DNA from: JBBDWK01 sp040902885
GTDB taxonomy: Bacteria > Acidobacteriota > Terriglobia > Bryobacterales > Bryobacteraceae
Length of the DNA stretch: 49,841 nucleotides
NCBI GenBank assembly: GCA_040902885.1
Contig: JBBDWK010000007.1
Location: 1-49,841, forward strand
Reading direction: 5' to 3'
The notes beneath the pieces were generated by a model. That model saw nothing but the letters and a program-made list of their open reading frames with translations, made no database searches and was not told where the DNA came from. Positions 33,371 to 42,727 of the stretch are shown piece by piece. The stretch's first letter is position 1, and each line of letters opens with the position of its first letter. A program made the translations under genes and the position numbers.

Positions 33371-36031
33371 CTATTCGCAGCGCAAAGCATCTAGCGGATT
33401 CAACCTAGATGCCCTCCTCGCGGGAAGATAGCCGGCCAGCGCAGCGACGGCAACCAGAAGAGCAAGCACAGCGGCGAACGTCACGGGATCCGAGGACGTC
33501 ACCCCAAAAAGAAGCCCCTGAATCGCCCGAGCCGCCATCCAGGCGGCAGGCACTCCGATCATGAGACCGACCAGCGCGAGCACCAACGTCTGCGCCACAA
33601 TCCCTCGTTGCAGGTTTCCAGCCGAAGCTCCGAGCGCCATTCGGATTCCGATCTCCTGCTTTCGCCGGGTCACCGAATACGAAATGACTCCATAGATTCC
33701 GAGTGATGCCAGGATCAGTCCGAAACCGGCAAACCCGGTCAGCAGCAGCACAACGAAACGCCGCGGGAAAACAGAGTGGTCCACTAGTTCGCGCATCGTC
33801 CGGAACCGGGTTGCCGGCATGTTTGGATCGACCGTCTTCAGCGCGGCACGTATCCTGGGCGCTAGTTCCGAGGGAGTGCGGGACGCTCTGACTACAAGAT
33901 CCACTGTGTTGAAATCACCGCTCTGCCGGATCGGCAGATACATTTCGGCGCCGGAATCGGATTCGAACCCAAAGTAACGCACACCGCCTGTAACGCCGAT
34001 GACCCGCCAGTCGCGGTCGCCGGACGTGCGGATGAGCCGGCCGAGTGGATTTTCGCCCGGCCAGAGTGTGCGGGCGAGCGTTTCGTTAACCATGATCACT
34101 GGCTCGGCTGATGCGTTGTCGGCATGTGTGAAACTGCGGCCCGCGCGGAGTGAAATCCGCATCGTCTCGAGATAACTTTCATCGACGATGCGCACGAGCG
34201 CATGCGGACGCCGATCTCGCTCGTAGACCTGCCCTTTCGCACTCAACGTCCACGTCCGCCAGCCAAAGTTCTCACCGAGCGGCAGCGCGTCCGTCAGGCC
34301 TGCTGCCTGAACTCCGGGTACAGAGCGTACATTGTGCAACACGCGATCAAAGTAGCTGAGTTGTTGCACGTGCGTGGAGTGCGCCCTGCCTGGATCAATC
34401 CGCAACGTCAGCACGCTATCGGTGTCAAATCCCAGTTCCACGTCGAGAATGCTGACGAGGCTGCGCATGAGCAGGCCAGCGCTGGTCAACAGAACGCAGG
34501 CCAGCGCGATCTCGCAAACCACGAGCGAGCCCCGCGTCCAGGCACGGTCTCTACTCCCGATGGAGCCACGGCTGCTTTCCTTCAGGGCACTGTGCGGCGA
34601 AGACGCGGATGCCTGCAGCGCGGGTACCAGGCCGAACACGATTCCGGTGAGAACCGCAATCGCAAGCGTGAATGCGAGCGCCGCTGCATCTACCTGCACT
34701 CCCTGAAGAAGTGGGATATTCGTGCCATCCAGGCGGGCCAGCAAACTCGTGCCGCCGAATGCCAGCGCAAGACCGACCGCAGCGCCGCAGCATGACAGCA
34801 GAACGCTTTCGATCAGCATCTGCCGGATCAGCCGCCAACGTCCGGCGCCCAGAGCGGTTCGGATCGCCATTTCTTTCTGCCGCGCCGACGCTCGGGCCAG
34901 CAGCAGGTTCGAGATGTTGGCGCACACCAGCAACATCAGGAAACCTACGGCGCCGGCCAAAACGAGCAGAGCGTAACGGAAACGGCCGCTAATGCGGTCC
35001 CGGAGAGTGCTGAGGTTGGGGTGAAATGCGTTTCGCCATTGCCCTTCACGGCGTCCGGTCTGGATGCGCGCTCCAATCACGGTCGCCTCGGTTTGGGCGG
35101 TTCGGAGGTCCACACCGGGCTTCAGGCGTCCGATCAGCGCCAGCATATTCCCAGATCGGTTTGTTTCCGGACTCAACGGAAACGGGTAAAACAAATCGGC
35201 GCGGCTTCCAGGCGTGAAGGTTGAGGCGAAGTCGAAGGACGCCGGCAGCACGCCTACTAGAGTCGCCGGGGCCCCGTCCAGGATTATGGACCGGCCGACA
35301 ATGCCGCGGTCCGCGGCGAAGCGACGCTGCCAGAACCCGTGGCTCAACACCACGGCTTTCGGCGCATTCCACCGGCATTCCTCCGCTGTGAAGAATCTTC
35401 CCAACTGCGGCTGAATGCCAACCAGTCGAAAGAAGTCCTCGGTTACCGGGACCCCTGTCAGACGTTCCGGCTCGCCTGTGCCAGTCAGCCGGATGTCGCC
35501 TGCTCCGTAAAAGGGGGAGTATCCGGCCACCACGGAAAACGACTGGCTGTGCTCTCGGAGTTCGAGCAGATTCGCGACCTGGACGGTCTGTGCGGACAGG
35601 TTCTCCGATTGCCCATTGGCTATCCAAACCAGACGACCGGGGTCGTCAAACGGCAAAGGACGAAGCAAGAGTGCGTCGACGACGCTGAAGACCGTGGAAC
35701 TGGCGCCCACACCGAGTCCAACTATCAGGACGGCAAACGTGGCCAGGCCGGCATCTCTTCGCAGCGTTCGAACGGCATACCGAAGATCCCGGACGATCGT
35801 ATCGAGCGCCGGCAGGCCGCGGCTGTCCCGATGTTCCTCTTTGGCCCGCTCGATTCCCCCAATGCTGACGAGGGCGCGCCGGCGGGCCTCCTCCGGGGCC
35901 ATGCCCCGCCGGATATTGTCCTCGATAGCGAAGTCCAGGTGAGCCGAGAGTTCCTGGTCGAGATCTTCGTCTCTGGCCTGCTTGCGAAAGAATGAGCGCA
36001 GGCGGGCGAGCAGCTCGCGAAGCGTATCCAT
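33371..36031 (-). CDS. Orphan MacB/FtsX-type permease (ADOP family), 886 aa
   Basis: Second member of the acidobacterial duplicated orphan permease family in this window. I take the ATG at 36031 ('MDTLRELLARLRSFFRKQARDEDLDQELSAHLDFAIEDNIRRG'), which shares one base with the PadR stop (TGATG). A longer frame from 36094 would overlap the whole PadR end. The layout is the same as at 17066: helical N-terminal domain, first helix ('VLIVGLGVGASSTVFSVVDALLL'), periplasmic MacB_PCD domain, three helices ('LLVLAGAVGFLMLLVCANISNLLLARA'), a second half with 'VISYSVTRRKQEIGIRMALGASAG', and the C-terminus 'GYLPARRASRLNPLDALRCE'. No ATPase gene is beside it. The substrate is unknown. Confidence 0.9.
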   Translation of the reverse strand: MDTLRELLARLRSFFRKQARDEDLDQELSAHLDFAIEDNIRRGMAPEEARRRALVSIGGIERAKEEHRDSRGLPALDTIVRDLRYAVRTLRRDAGLATFAVLIVGLGVGASSTVFSVVDALLLRPLPFDDPGRLVWIANGQSENLSAQTVQVANLLELREHSQSFSVVAGYSPFYGAGDIRLTGTGEPERLTGVPVTEDFFRLVGIQPQLGRFFTAEECRWNAPKAVVLSHGFWQRRFAADRGIVGRSIILDGAPATLVGVLPASFDFASTFTPGSRADLFYPFPLSPETNRSGNMLALIGRLKPGVDLRTAQTEATVIGARIQTGRREGQWRNAFHPNLSTLRDRISGRFRYALLVLAGAVGFLMLLVCANISNLLLARASARQKEMAIRTALGAGRWRLIRQMLIESVLLSCCGAAVGLALAFGGTSLLARLDGTNIPLLQGVQVDAAALAFTLAIAVLTGIVFGLVPALQASASSPHSALKESSRGSIGSRDRAWTRGSLVVCEIALACVLLTSAGLLMRSLVSILDVELGFDTDSVLTLRIDPGRAHSTHVQQLSYFDRVLHNVRSVPGVQAAGLTDALPLGENFGWRTWTLSAKGQVYERDRRPHALVRIVDESYLETMRISLRAGRSFTHADNASAEPVIMVNETLARTLWPGENPLGRLIRTSGDRDWRVIGVTGGVRYFGFESDSGAEMYLPIRQSGDFNTVDLVVRASRTPSELAPRIRAALKTVDPNMPATRFRTMRELVDHSVFPRRFVVLLLTGFAGFGLILASLGIYGVISYSVTRRKQEIGIRMALGASAGNLQRGIVAQTLVLALVGLMIGVPAAWMAARAIQGLLFGVTSSDPVTFAAVLALLVAVAALAGYLPARRASRLNPLDALRCE

Positions 36032-36381
36032 CACCCTGAGTCCTCCCCGGTCGCCGAGAGCACCCGGCTCATCACGTCCGACAGCCGGCCCCAACGCTCG
36101 ACATCAGACGCAAGCTGCCTGGCCCCCCTCTTTGTAATCGAGTAATACTTCGCCTTCCGGTTGTTCTCGGAGGTCCCCCACTCCGCCGCGATCCAGCCGC
36201 GCTGCTGGAGACGGACCAGGGAAGCGTAGATCGTTCCCTGATTCAACAGCACCTGATTGCCGCTGGTCTGCTCGATCCGTCTTGCAATCCCGTAGCCGTG
36301 GAGCGAGCCCATAGTCGACAGCGTCTGGAGCACCATGACGTCCAGCGTGCCTTGCATTAGATCAAGCTTTTTCGGTGTCAT
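36031..36381 (-). CDS. PadR-family transcriptional regulator
   Basis: A 116-residue winged-helix repressor type. 'KKLDLMQGTLDVMVLQTLSTMGSLHGYGIARRIEQTSGNQVLLNQGTIYASLVRLQQRGWIAAEW' is the DNA-binding domain and 'RKAKYYSITKRGARQL' the wing. The start at 36381 is supported by AAGGT 6 bases upstream; the open frame upstream of it reads antisense to another gene and is not coding. The stop overlaps the permease start (TGATG), so permease synthesis is coupled to the regulator. Two near-identical dyads directly upstream (36391-36405 and 36423-36439) are strong candidates for its operators, which would give autorepression released by a ligand or stress. Confidence 0.9.
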   Translation of the reverse strand: MTPKKLDLMQGTLDVMVLQTLSTMGSLHGYGIARRIEQTSGNQVLLNQGTIYASLVRLQQRGWIAAEWGTSENNRKAKYYSITKRGARQLASDVERWGRLSDVMSRVLSATGEDSG

Positions 36382-36390
36382 ACGACCTTG

Positions 36391-36405
36391 TGTGGTAACA
36401 CCACA
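36391..36405. promoter_or_regulatory. PadR operator candidate 1
   Basis: TGTGGTAACACCACA is a perfect dyad (TGTGGT/ACCACA) whose edge is 9 bases before the padR start codon. It shares the pattern TGTGG-N5-CCACA with the second dyad, and the centres are 33 bases apart, about three helical turns. Confidence 0.6.
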
Positions 36406-36422
36406 TAAGTATGGCACACTTC

Positions 36423-36439
36423 CTGTGGAACTACCACAG
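36423..36439. promoter_or_regulatory. PadR operator candidate 2
   Basis: CTGTGGAACTACCACAG is a perfect 6-bp-arm dyad around AACTA. With the first dyad it brackets the probable padR promoter region. Two equal sites on the same face of the helix suggest two cooperatively bound dimers. Confidence 0.6.
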
Positions 36440-36529
36440 AGACCCTCGCCACTTCCGGACCCATTAGCCCGAGGCCGGTGTTGGTTCGCAATGAGCGGAC
36501 TTCCGAAACCGAGTACTAAGATAGAACCT

Positions 36530-37387
36530 ATGGATCGACGACGTTTCCTGCAATCCTGCGCAACCCTGCCGCTGGCCGCTTCAGCCGCTGCCGCGCCGCT
36601 CAAAATCAAAAAGGCCGTGCTGTTCGGAATGCTGCCGGACAAGCTCAGCATCCAGGACCGCTTCCGTCTGGCCGCGGACGCTGGATTCAGCGAGATGGAG
36701 TGCCCTACCACGCCGGACCAGAAGCGGGCCGAGGAGATGAAGAAAGCCGCGGACTCGACCCGTTTGCGCATTCACTCCGTGATGAATCAGGCGCACTGGA
36801 AGTTCCCGCTCTCCTCCGCCGACCCGGGCGTGGTGAAGCAAAGCATGGACGGCATGGAGACCAGCTTGCGCAACGCCCATTTCTGGGGCTCCGATACGGT
36901 TCTGCTGGTGCCTGCCGTGGTCAACCCGCAAACGGGTTACCAGGACGCCTGGACGCGCTCGCAAGCGCAGATACGGAAACTGATTCCCCTGGCGAAGGAG
37001 CTGAAGGTGGTGATCGCGGTGGAAGAGGTCTGGAACAAGTTTCTGGTCAGCCCGCTCGAGTTCGCGCGCTACGTGGACGAGTTCAAGAGTCCCTGGGTGC
37101 AGGCCTATTTCGACGTGGGCAACGTGCTTCTCTGGGCCTACCCGCAGGACTGGATTCGCGTGCTGGGAAAGCGCATCGTCAAATTGCACTTCAAGGATTT
37201 TACTTTCAAGGACCGCATCGCCAAATTCGTCAACCTGCGCGAGGGAGACATCGATTGGCCCGCGGTACACAAGGCGCTGGCCGAAGTCGGCTTCAGCGGA
37301 ACGGCGACCGTGGAGTTGGCCGGCGGCGACGAAGCCTATTTGAAGGACGTAAGCCGCCGCTTCGACCTGATCTTGTCCGGAGTTTAG
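36530..37387 (+). CDS. Tat-exported sugar phosphate isomerase/epimerase-like protein
   Basis: A 285-residue TIM-barrel protein of the xylose-isomerase-like (AP endonuclease 2) superfamily. The start at 36530 gives a twin-arginine signal, 'MDRRRFLQSCATLPLAASAA', so the enzyme acts in the envelope. Family marks: 'RLAADAGFSEMECP' (strand and metal-side Glu), 'VIAVEEVWNKFL' (conserved Glu), 'QAYFDVGN' (metal-binding Asp), 'KRIVKLHFKDF' (His/Lys strand) and 'ATVELAGG' (last Glu). These fit the metal site of sugar isomerases and epimerases. The substrate is unknown. It lies on the opposite strand from the PadR gene and 22 bases before the sppA-type gene, so it may be co-transcribed with it. Confidence 0.8.
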   Translation: MDRRRFLQSCATLPLAASAAAAPLKIKKAVLFGMLPDKLSIQDRFRLAADAGFSEMECPTTPDQKRAEEMKKAADSTRLRIHSVMNQAHWKFPLSSADPGVVKQSMDGMETSLRNAHFWGSDTVLLVPAVVNPQTGYQDAWTRSQAQIRKLIPLAKELKVVIAVEEVWNKFLVSPLEFARYVDEFKSPWVQAYFDVGNVLLWAYPQDWIRVLGKRIVKLHFKDFTFKDRIAKFVNLREGDIDWPAVHKALAEVGFSGTATVELAGGDEAYLKDVSRRFDLILSGV

Positions 37388-37409
37388 AGCGGCCTGAGAT
37401 AATCGAAAC

Positions 37410-39152
37410 ATGATCAAGTTCTTGATTGGTGTCGCCATCGGCATTTGTGTGGCCGTGGTAGTAGCGGTGATCGTCGTCTTCGCCGTGGCCCGTGTCGGCG
37501 AGCGGCCCGTCAGCGTCGCTGACGGCTCTGTGCTTGTCCTGAAGCTCGAGGGCGACATCCCGGAGCGCGCCCCGGTGGACCTGCCGATTCCGTTCTTTCA
37601 GGGCCGCGCGCCGCTGACCGTGAAAGAGGTGTGGGACCTGCTCCGCAAAAGCGCCGCGGACTCCCGCATCCAGGCGATCGTGCTGGAGCCCGCGGGTGTC
37701 AACGCCGGATGGGCCAAGTTGCAGGAGATTCGCGGCAGCATTGAAAAGTTCAAAAAGTCCGGTAAGCCGGTGATCGCCTTTCTGCGAACGCCAGGCACGC
37801 GCGAGTATTATCTGGCTACTGCCGCTGACAGAATTTACATGGCGCCGGAGGATTACCTGAACGTGAAGGGCCTCCGCATGGAGTTGATGTTCCTGCGCCG
37901 TACTCTGGACAAGCTGGGCGTGAATGTCGAGATTCTGCATGCGGGCAAGTACAAAGACTTCGGCGACACCTTCACGCGCACTTCGATGACCGCGGAAACG
38001 CGCGAGGTCCTGGACAGCGTGCTCGACGATCTGTACGCCCATCTCATCGGGACCATCGCTTCCAGCCGCAAAAAGACTCCGGAGGAAGTTCGGGCCTTGC
38101 TGGACGAGGGACCGTTCCTCTCGAATCAGGCTCTTCCGGCCGGCCTTGTCGACGCCCTTCTTTATGAGGACCAGGTGTTCGGCGAGTTGAAGAAAAGGCT
38201 CAAGGCATCCGAGGACCCGGAGAAGGTCTCCGCGCGCGAGTATGCCAGAATCACGCCCGCTTCCCTGGGCCTCGAAGGAGGCCCGCGCATCGCCTACGTA
38301 GTGGGAGAAGGCGGCATCACGCGCGGCGACAGCGGCGACAACGGCATCTCCGGTCCGGACGGCATAGGATCGGAGGGCTTCTCACGGCTTCTGCGGCGGG
38401 TCAAGGAAGACGACAAGATTCGCGGCGTGATCGTGCGCATCGATTCGCCCGGCGGCGATTCCTTCGCCAGCGACGAGATCTGGCGGGAGATGAATCTGCT
38501 CAGCAAGAAAAAGCCGACTGTTATCTCCATGTCCGACGCCGCGGCCTCCGGCGGATACTACATCTCAATGACCGGCGATCCCGTAATCGCTTACCCGGGA
38601 ACGTTCACCGGGTCGATCGGGGTGGTCTTCGGGAAGGCCAACCTGCGAGGCCTCTACGACAAGCTGGGCATCGACAAGCAGATGCTCACGCGCGGGCGCT
38701 TCGCCGATATCGACACCGACTATACTCCGATGACCGAGGCCCAGCGCCAGAAGTTGCGCCACGGCATCGACGAGAACTATCGCGCGTTCGTGGCCAAGGT
38801 CGCCGAAGCGCGTAAGCGGCCGTTCGAGGAGATCGAGCCCCTCGCTCAGGGGCGCGTCTGGCTGGGTTCGCAGGCGCGCGAGCGCGGGCTGGTGGACGAG
38901 CTGGGCGGACTCGACCTGGCGCTCACCCGGCTGAAGGAGAAGGCCGGCATCGGCGCCGAGGAGAAGGTAACGCTCGTATCCTATCCGCCGCGGCGCAGCT
39001 TGATTGAAGTTCTCTTCGGCCAGACGCCCAGCCTCTTCGAATCGAGCATGAATTGGCTCGGTCCATTAAAGGCAATCAAAGGATGGGATACTGCCTTATG
39101 GATGAAGGGCGGAATGATGCGGTTGATGCCATACCGGATTGAGGTGTATTAG
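37410..39152 (+). CDS. sppA: Signal peptide peptidase SppA, long (67K) type
   Basis: Membrane-anchored serine protease that degrades cleaved signal peptides. One N-terminal helix ('FLIGVAIGICVAVVVAVIVVFAVA', residues about 4-27) anchors it. Two tandem peptidase_S49 domains follow. The N-terminal half supplies the catalytic Lys in 'ILHAGKYKDFGDTF' near residue 181, and the C-terminal half the catalytic Ser in 'SDAAASGGYYISM' near residue 379. 'RIDSPGGDSFASDEIW' precedes it, and 'GSIGVVFGKANL' is also typical. At 580 residues it agrees with the tetrameric E. coli enzyme (618) and not with the short Bacillus form. Its ATG is 22 bases after the isomerase-like gene, and the DUF72 gene converges on its 3' end. 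Confidence 0.92.
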   Translation: MIKFLIGVAIGICVAVVVAVIVVFAVARVGERPVSVADGSVLVLKLEGDIPERAPVDLPIPFFQGRAPLTVKEVWDLLRKSAADSRIQAIVLEPAGVNAGWAKLQEIRGSIEKFKKSGKPVIAFLRTPGTREYYLATAADRIYMAPEDYLNVKGLRMELMFLRRTLDKLGVNVEILHAGKYKDFGDTFTRTSMTAETREVLDSVLDDLYAHLIGTIASSRKKTPEEVRALLDEGPFLSNQALPAGLVDALLYEDQVFGELKKRLKASEDPEKVSAREYARITPASLGLEGGPRIAYVVGEGGITRGDSGDNGISGPDGIGSEGFSRLLRRVKEDDKIRGVIVRIDSPGGDSFASDEIWREMNLLSKKKPTVISMSDAAASGGYYISMTGDPVIAYPGTFTGSIGVVFGKANLRGLYDKLGIDKQMLTRGRFADIDTDYTPMTEAQRQKLRHGIDENYRAFVAKVAEARKRPFEEIEPLAQGRVWLGSQARERGLVDELGGLDLALTRLKEKAGIGAEEKVTLVSYPPRRSLIEVLFGQTPSLFESSMNWLGPLKAIKGWDTALWMKGGMMRLMPYRIEVY

Positions 39153-39180
39153 CGGAGGCATCCCCCTTTGGCGATGCAAG

Positions 39181-40137
39181 TCAAGCATCCTGCACAATTT
39201 CCTGAATCGTTAGCGGCGAATTGCCTTCGAGCCGGTTGCCGACATAGATGAAGCCCTTGCGTTGTTTCTCCAGGGCCCGGTCAATCAATTCACGTAACGC
39301 TCCGCGCGCTTCGGGATTCGGATCGACGATATGGCTGTACGGTGAGAACTCTTTGACCGCAGCCTCAAAGGTGCGTCCATGTCGCAATAGTGCCCGGCAG
39401 ACGATGAAGTCGGCCGTGTAGGCGTCGCTAATCTCAACCTGCGATTCGAGTGGCGGCATTCGCGTCCAGGCGTTGAATACATGGGCTACATTGTGAGACC
39501 GCAGGCAATCGAAGTACGGTCTTTGCAGGTACTCTTTGTTGCGGATCTCGACGGCATAGCGGAAGTCCTGAGGGAGCGACTTCAGGAACGGGTCGAGGTC
39601 TGCAAGAAAAAGCTCCACAGACTCGTATTTGCGTTTGAGAAAGGCGCCGAATTCGAAGACCAACACGCCGACCTGATTACGGTATGGTTCGAGCCGCCGA
39701 AGAAAGGCTTCCTGCAACAGCCCGATATCCAGAAACGACGGATTCTCCAGCCCGATGCGACCGCGATAACGGGCATGGGCGGGAAACGTCGGGCAGGTGA
39801 TCTGTTCCGGCACCTTGAAGCCGAACTGGAAGGTGGGCGGAACCTGGGAAAACAGCCGCTGCCAGAAATCCGCCGAGGGAAACTGGTAGAAGGCGAAGTC
39901 GCCGCTCACCGTCGGGAAGGCGCCGCAAAACTCAGCCAGACAAGTGTCCTCGAAGCGCCGCCGCGAGAATTTGCCGCGAGTCTTGTAGCGCTCCGGATCG
40001 TAGATCAGGCCGAGCCACCCCTCGTATTTCCACGAGCTGGTTCCGACGAAGATATTTCGATCCGCCAGCCGGCGCAGCGGCGGGGCTAGAGCACGAGCCA
40101 AAGGGGTCTGCGAATCGGAGAACAGGGGCAAGGTCAT
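39181..40137 (-). CDS. DUF72 (YecE-like) protein
   Basis: A 318-residue protein of the DUF72 family, a TIM-barrel of unknown function found in most bacteria. Typical blocks are 'NIFVGTSSWKYEGWLGLIYDPERY' near residue 28, 'FPTVSGDFAFYQFPSADFWQRLFSQVPPTFQFGFKVPEQIT', 'GVLVFEFGAFLKR', 'RYAVEIRNKEYL' and the final 'KGFIYVGNRLEGNSPLTI'. The strongly conserved acidic and aromatic residues of these blocks are all there, so it is probably functional. The family is cytoplasmic and no signal peptide is present. It is divergent from the GH95 fucosidase gene, with 47 bases between starts, and converges with sppA. Confidence 0.88.
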   Translation of the reverse strand: MTLPLFSDSQTPLARALAPPLRRLADRNIFVGTSSWKYEGWLGLIYDPERYKTRGKFSRRRFEDTCLAEFCGAFPTVSGDFAFYQFPSADFWQRLFSQVPPTFQFGFKVPEQITCPTFPAHARYRGRIGLENPSFLDIGLLQEAFLRRLEPYRNQVGVLVFEFGAFLKRKYESVELFLADLDPFLKSLPQDFRYAVEIRNKEYLQRPYFDCLRSHNVAHVFNAWTRMPPLESQVEISDAYTADFIVCRALLRHGRTFEAAVKEFSPYSHIVDPNPEARGALRELIDRALEKQRKGFIYVGNRLEGNSPLTIQEIVQDA

Positions 40138-40184
40138 CCTTGTAAAGTCTATTGTAGAGAGTCTCTCGCTTCGCGTGAAGTAAC

Positions 40185-42680
40185 ATGGGTCCGATGCGGC
40201 GCAGAGAGTTTATCGCCGGCACAGCCATGTTGCCCGCGCTGGCGGCTCCAGCTTCCTCCGGACTGCGGCTTTGGTACCGTGAATCCGCAAGCAATTGGAA
40301 TGAAGCGCTGCCGATCGGGAACGGGCGTCTCGGCGCCATGATCTTCGGAGGAGCGGGCAGGGAGCACCTGCAGCTCAACGAAAATACGCTCTACTCCGAC
40401 GAGCCCGGCCGGCGCGACCTGCCGCTTGACGTCCGGCCCGACTTCGAGCGGGTCGTCGCCATGCTCCAGCGGGGCGAGTACGCGGAAGCCGGCGACTTCA
40501 TCACCAAGAACTGGGGCGGACGCGCTCAGCCGTGCTACCAGCCGCTCGGGGATCTGCATCTCGATTTCGCCGGCCATGCCACGCCGCTCGACTATTCGCG
40601 CGAGCTCGATCTGCGCACTGCCGTAAGCACGGTTCGCTACCGCATCGGGGACATAGTGTTCACGCGCGAGTATTTCGCCAGCTTCCCGGACCAGATCATC
40701 GCCGTCAAACTCACTACAAGCGAACCCGGCCGCCTCAGTTTCCGCGCCCGATTTTCCTCCGTCCATCCGACGGCAAGGACCTCCGCCGAAGGCTCGGACG
40801 GGATCGTGATGCGCGGTCAGGCGCCAGGATTTGCCCTTCGCCGGGAGCTCGAATGGGTCGAAAAGCGCGGCGAGCAATGGAAGTATCCGGAGGTCTGGGA
40901 CCAGTCGGGCCGCCGCCGGACCGGGGTGAAGACCGTGCTTTACGGCGAAGAGATCGATGGTTTGGGCATGCGGTTTACCGCACGGCTTCGGGTAGCGCCA
41001 ACGGGCGGGACGGTTTCGGCTACGGAAGATGGAGTCGAAGTGCGTGGAGCCACCGAAGCGCTGTTGCTGCTCTCCGCGGCCACCAGCTTCAACGGCTTTG
41101 ACAAGAGCCCCAGCCGCGAAGGAGCCGACGCCGCCGCGCTTGCCGGGCGCGCTCTATCGCGCGTTGGAAAAAAGTCCTTTACTGCCCTCCGCCAGACGCA
41201 CGTCACCGATTACAGGACGCTGTTTGACCGCGTCTCGCTCGATCTTGGCGGCCCTTCCGAGCAGAGCGGCCTTCCCACGGATGAAAGAATCGCCCGGTTT
41301 GGAAATGACCGCGATCCGGGACTGGCCGCACTTTATTTTCAGTACGGGCGTTATCTGACGATCTCCGGCTCGCTCCCCGGCGGCCAGCCCTTGAACCTGC
41401 AAGGTCTGTGGAACCCTCATGTGATCCCGCCCTGGGCCAGCGCTTACACCACCAATATCAATGCGGAGATGAACTACTGGCTGGCCGAGACCGGCAATCT
41501 CGCCGAATGTCACGAGCCGTTCTTCCGCATGATCCGCGAGCTGACCGTCACAGGCGGCGAGGTGGCCCGCAAGATGTATCGTGCGCGCGGCTGGGTGCTG
41601 CACCACAACACCACCATCTGGCGCGATGCCCAGCCAATCGATTACGACGCGAAGCCTTCCTTCTGGCCCATGGGCGGCGCCTGGTTTGCTACTCATCTGT
41701 GGGAACACTACCTTTTCAACGGCGATCGTCAATTTCTGTCTGAACGAGCATATGCCGCCATGAAGGGCGCCGCCGAATTCTGCGCCGATTGGCTGGTTGA
41801 CGACGGCAAGGGCAGACTGGTGACGGCGGCAAGCAACTCCCCGGAAATCGACTTTCACTACACCGGCTCGAATGGAGTGAACAAGCGGGCCGGTGTCAGC
41901 ATGGGCCCGACGATGGACCTGGCCATCATCCGCCACCTCTTCGAGGCATGCATCGAAGCCTCCCGGCTGCTGAACAAAGATGCCGAATTTCGCGCCGAGC
42001 TGCAGGACAAACTGAGGCGCCTGTTGCCATATCAGATTGGCGCCCGCGGACAATTGCGGGAGTGGCCCCACGATTTTCTCGAGATCGACGTTCATCACCG
42101 GCATATCTCGCACCTGTACGCACTTCACCCGGCGAACCACATTACCCGCCGCGGCACGCCCGAGCTGTTTGAAGCAGCCCGACGGACGCTGGAGCTGCGG
42201 GGCGACGAGGGCACAGGCTGGTCGCGAGCGTGGAAGATCAACTTCTGGGCCCGAATGGAAGACGGCGACCGCGCCTACAAGCTGGTGCGCAATCTGTTGC
42301 AACCGTCGATAGGACGCGAGGTCCGCATGGATCGCGGCGGTGTCTACCCGAACCTCCTCTGCTCTCACCCGCCATTCCAGATTGACGGCAACTTCGGAGG
42401 AGCGGCAGGCATCGCCGAAATGCTTCTCCAGAGCCACGCCGGAGAGATTCATCTCCTTCCCGCGCTGCCCAAAGCCTGGCCGGCGGGGAAAGCGACGGGC
42501 CTGTGCTCGCGCGGCGGATTCGAGGTTTCGATCGAATGGCGGGCGGGAAAGCTGTTCTCGGCAGAACTGCTGTCCAGGAATGGTATGGAATGCGTGGTTC
42601 GCCATGGCGGCCATACGTCGGCCCTCAAGACCGCTCCGGGTAAACGCTATCGCTGCAAGGCAGATTCGATCTGGCGCTGA
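40185..42680 (+). CDS. GH95 alpha-L-fucosidase (Tat-exported)
   Basis: An 831-residue glycoside hydrolase family 95 enzyme, which removes terminal alpha-1,2-L-fucose (some members act on L-galactose) by inversion. The signal 'MRRREFIAGTAMLPALAAPASS' is twin-arginine type. The N-terminal beta domain opens with 'WNEALPIGNGRLGAMIFGG' and 'LQLNENTLYSDEP', both characteristic of GH95. The catalytic (alpha/alpha)6 barrel has 'TNINAEMNYW' near residue 422 (the Asn pair), 'ASNSPEIDF' near 551 (the Glu acid) and 'FQIDGNFGGAAGIAEML' near 732 (the Asp). ATG 40185 and ATG 40194 are both possible starts. It is followed 47 bases later by a LacI gene on the same strand. The substrate is probably fucosylated plant or microbial glycan. 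Confidence 0.92.
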   Translation: MGPMRRREFIAGTAMLPALAAPASSGLRLWYRESASNWNEALPIGNGRLGAMIFGGAGREHLQLNENTLYSDEPGRRDLPLDVRPDFERVVAMLQRGEYAEAGDFITKNWGGRAQPCYQPLGDLHLDFAGHATPLDYSRELDLRTAVSTVRYRIGDIVFTREYFASFPDQIIAVKLTTSEPGRLSFRARFSSVHPTARTSAEGSDGIVMRGQAPGFALRRELEWVEKRGEQWKYPEVWDQSGRRRTGVKTVLYGEEIDGLGMRFTARLRVAPTGGTVSATEDGVEVRGATEALLLLSAATSFNGFDKSPSREGADAAALAGRALSRVGKKSFTALRQTHVTDYRTLFDRVSLDLGGPSEQSGLPTDERIARFGNDRDPGLAALYFQYGRYLTISGSLPGGQPLNLQGLWNPHVIPPWASAYTTNINAEMNYWLAETGNLAECHEPFFRMIRELTVTGGEVARKMYRARGWVLHHNTTIWRDAQPIDYDAKPSFWPMGGAWFATHLWEHYLFNGDRQFLSERAYAAMKGAAEFCADWLVDDGKGRLVTAASNSPEIDFHYTGSNGVNKRAGVSMGPTMDLAIIRHLFEACIEASRLLNKDAEFRAELQDKLRRLLPYQIGARGQLREWPHDFLEIDVHHRHISHLYALHPANHITRRGTPELFEAARRTLELRGDEGTGWSRAWKINFWARMEDGDRAYKLVRNLLQPSIGREVRMDRGGVYPNLLCSHPPFQIDGNFGGAAGIAEMLLQSHAGEIHLLPALPKAWPAGKATGLCSRGGFEVSIEWRAGKLFSAELLSRNGMECVVRHGGHTSALKTAPGKRYRCKADSIWR

Positions 42681-42727
42681 CGGCCGCCGCGGCCCGCTTG
42701 GTACGCTTACAAAAGAGGAGTTCTGTT

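Noticed and set aside
40157..40167. GAGAGTCTCTC as a LacI operator
   Set aside because: Short odd palindrome in a 47-base gap; too common by chance to list as a feature.
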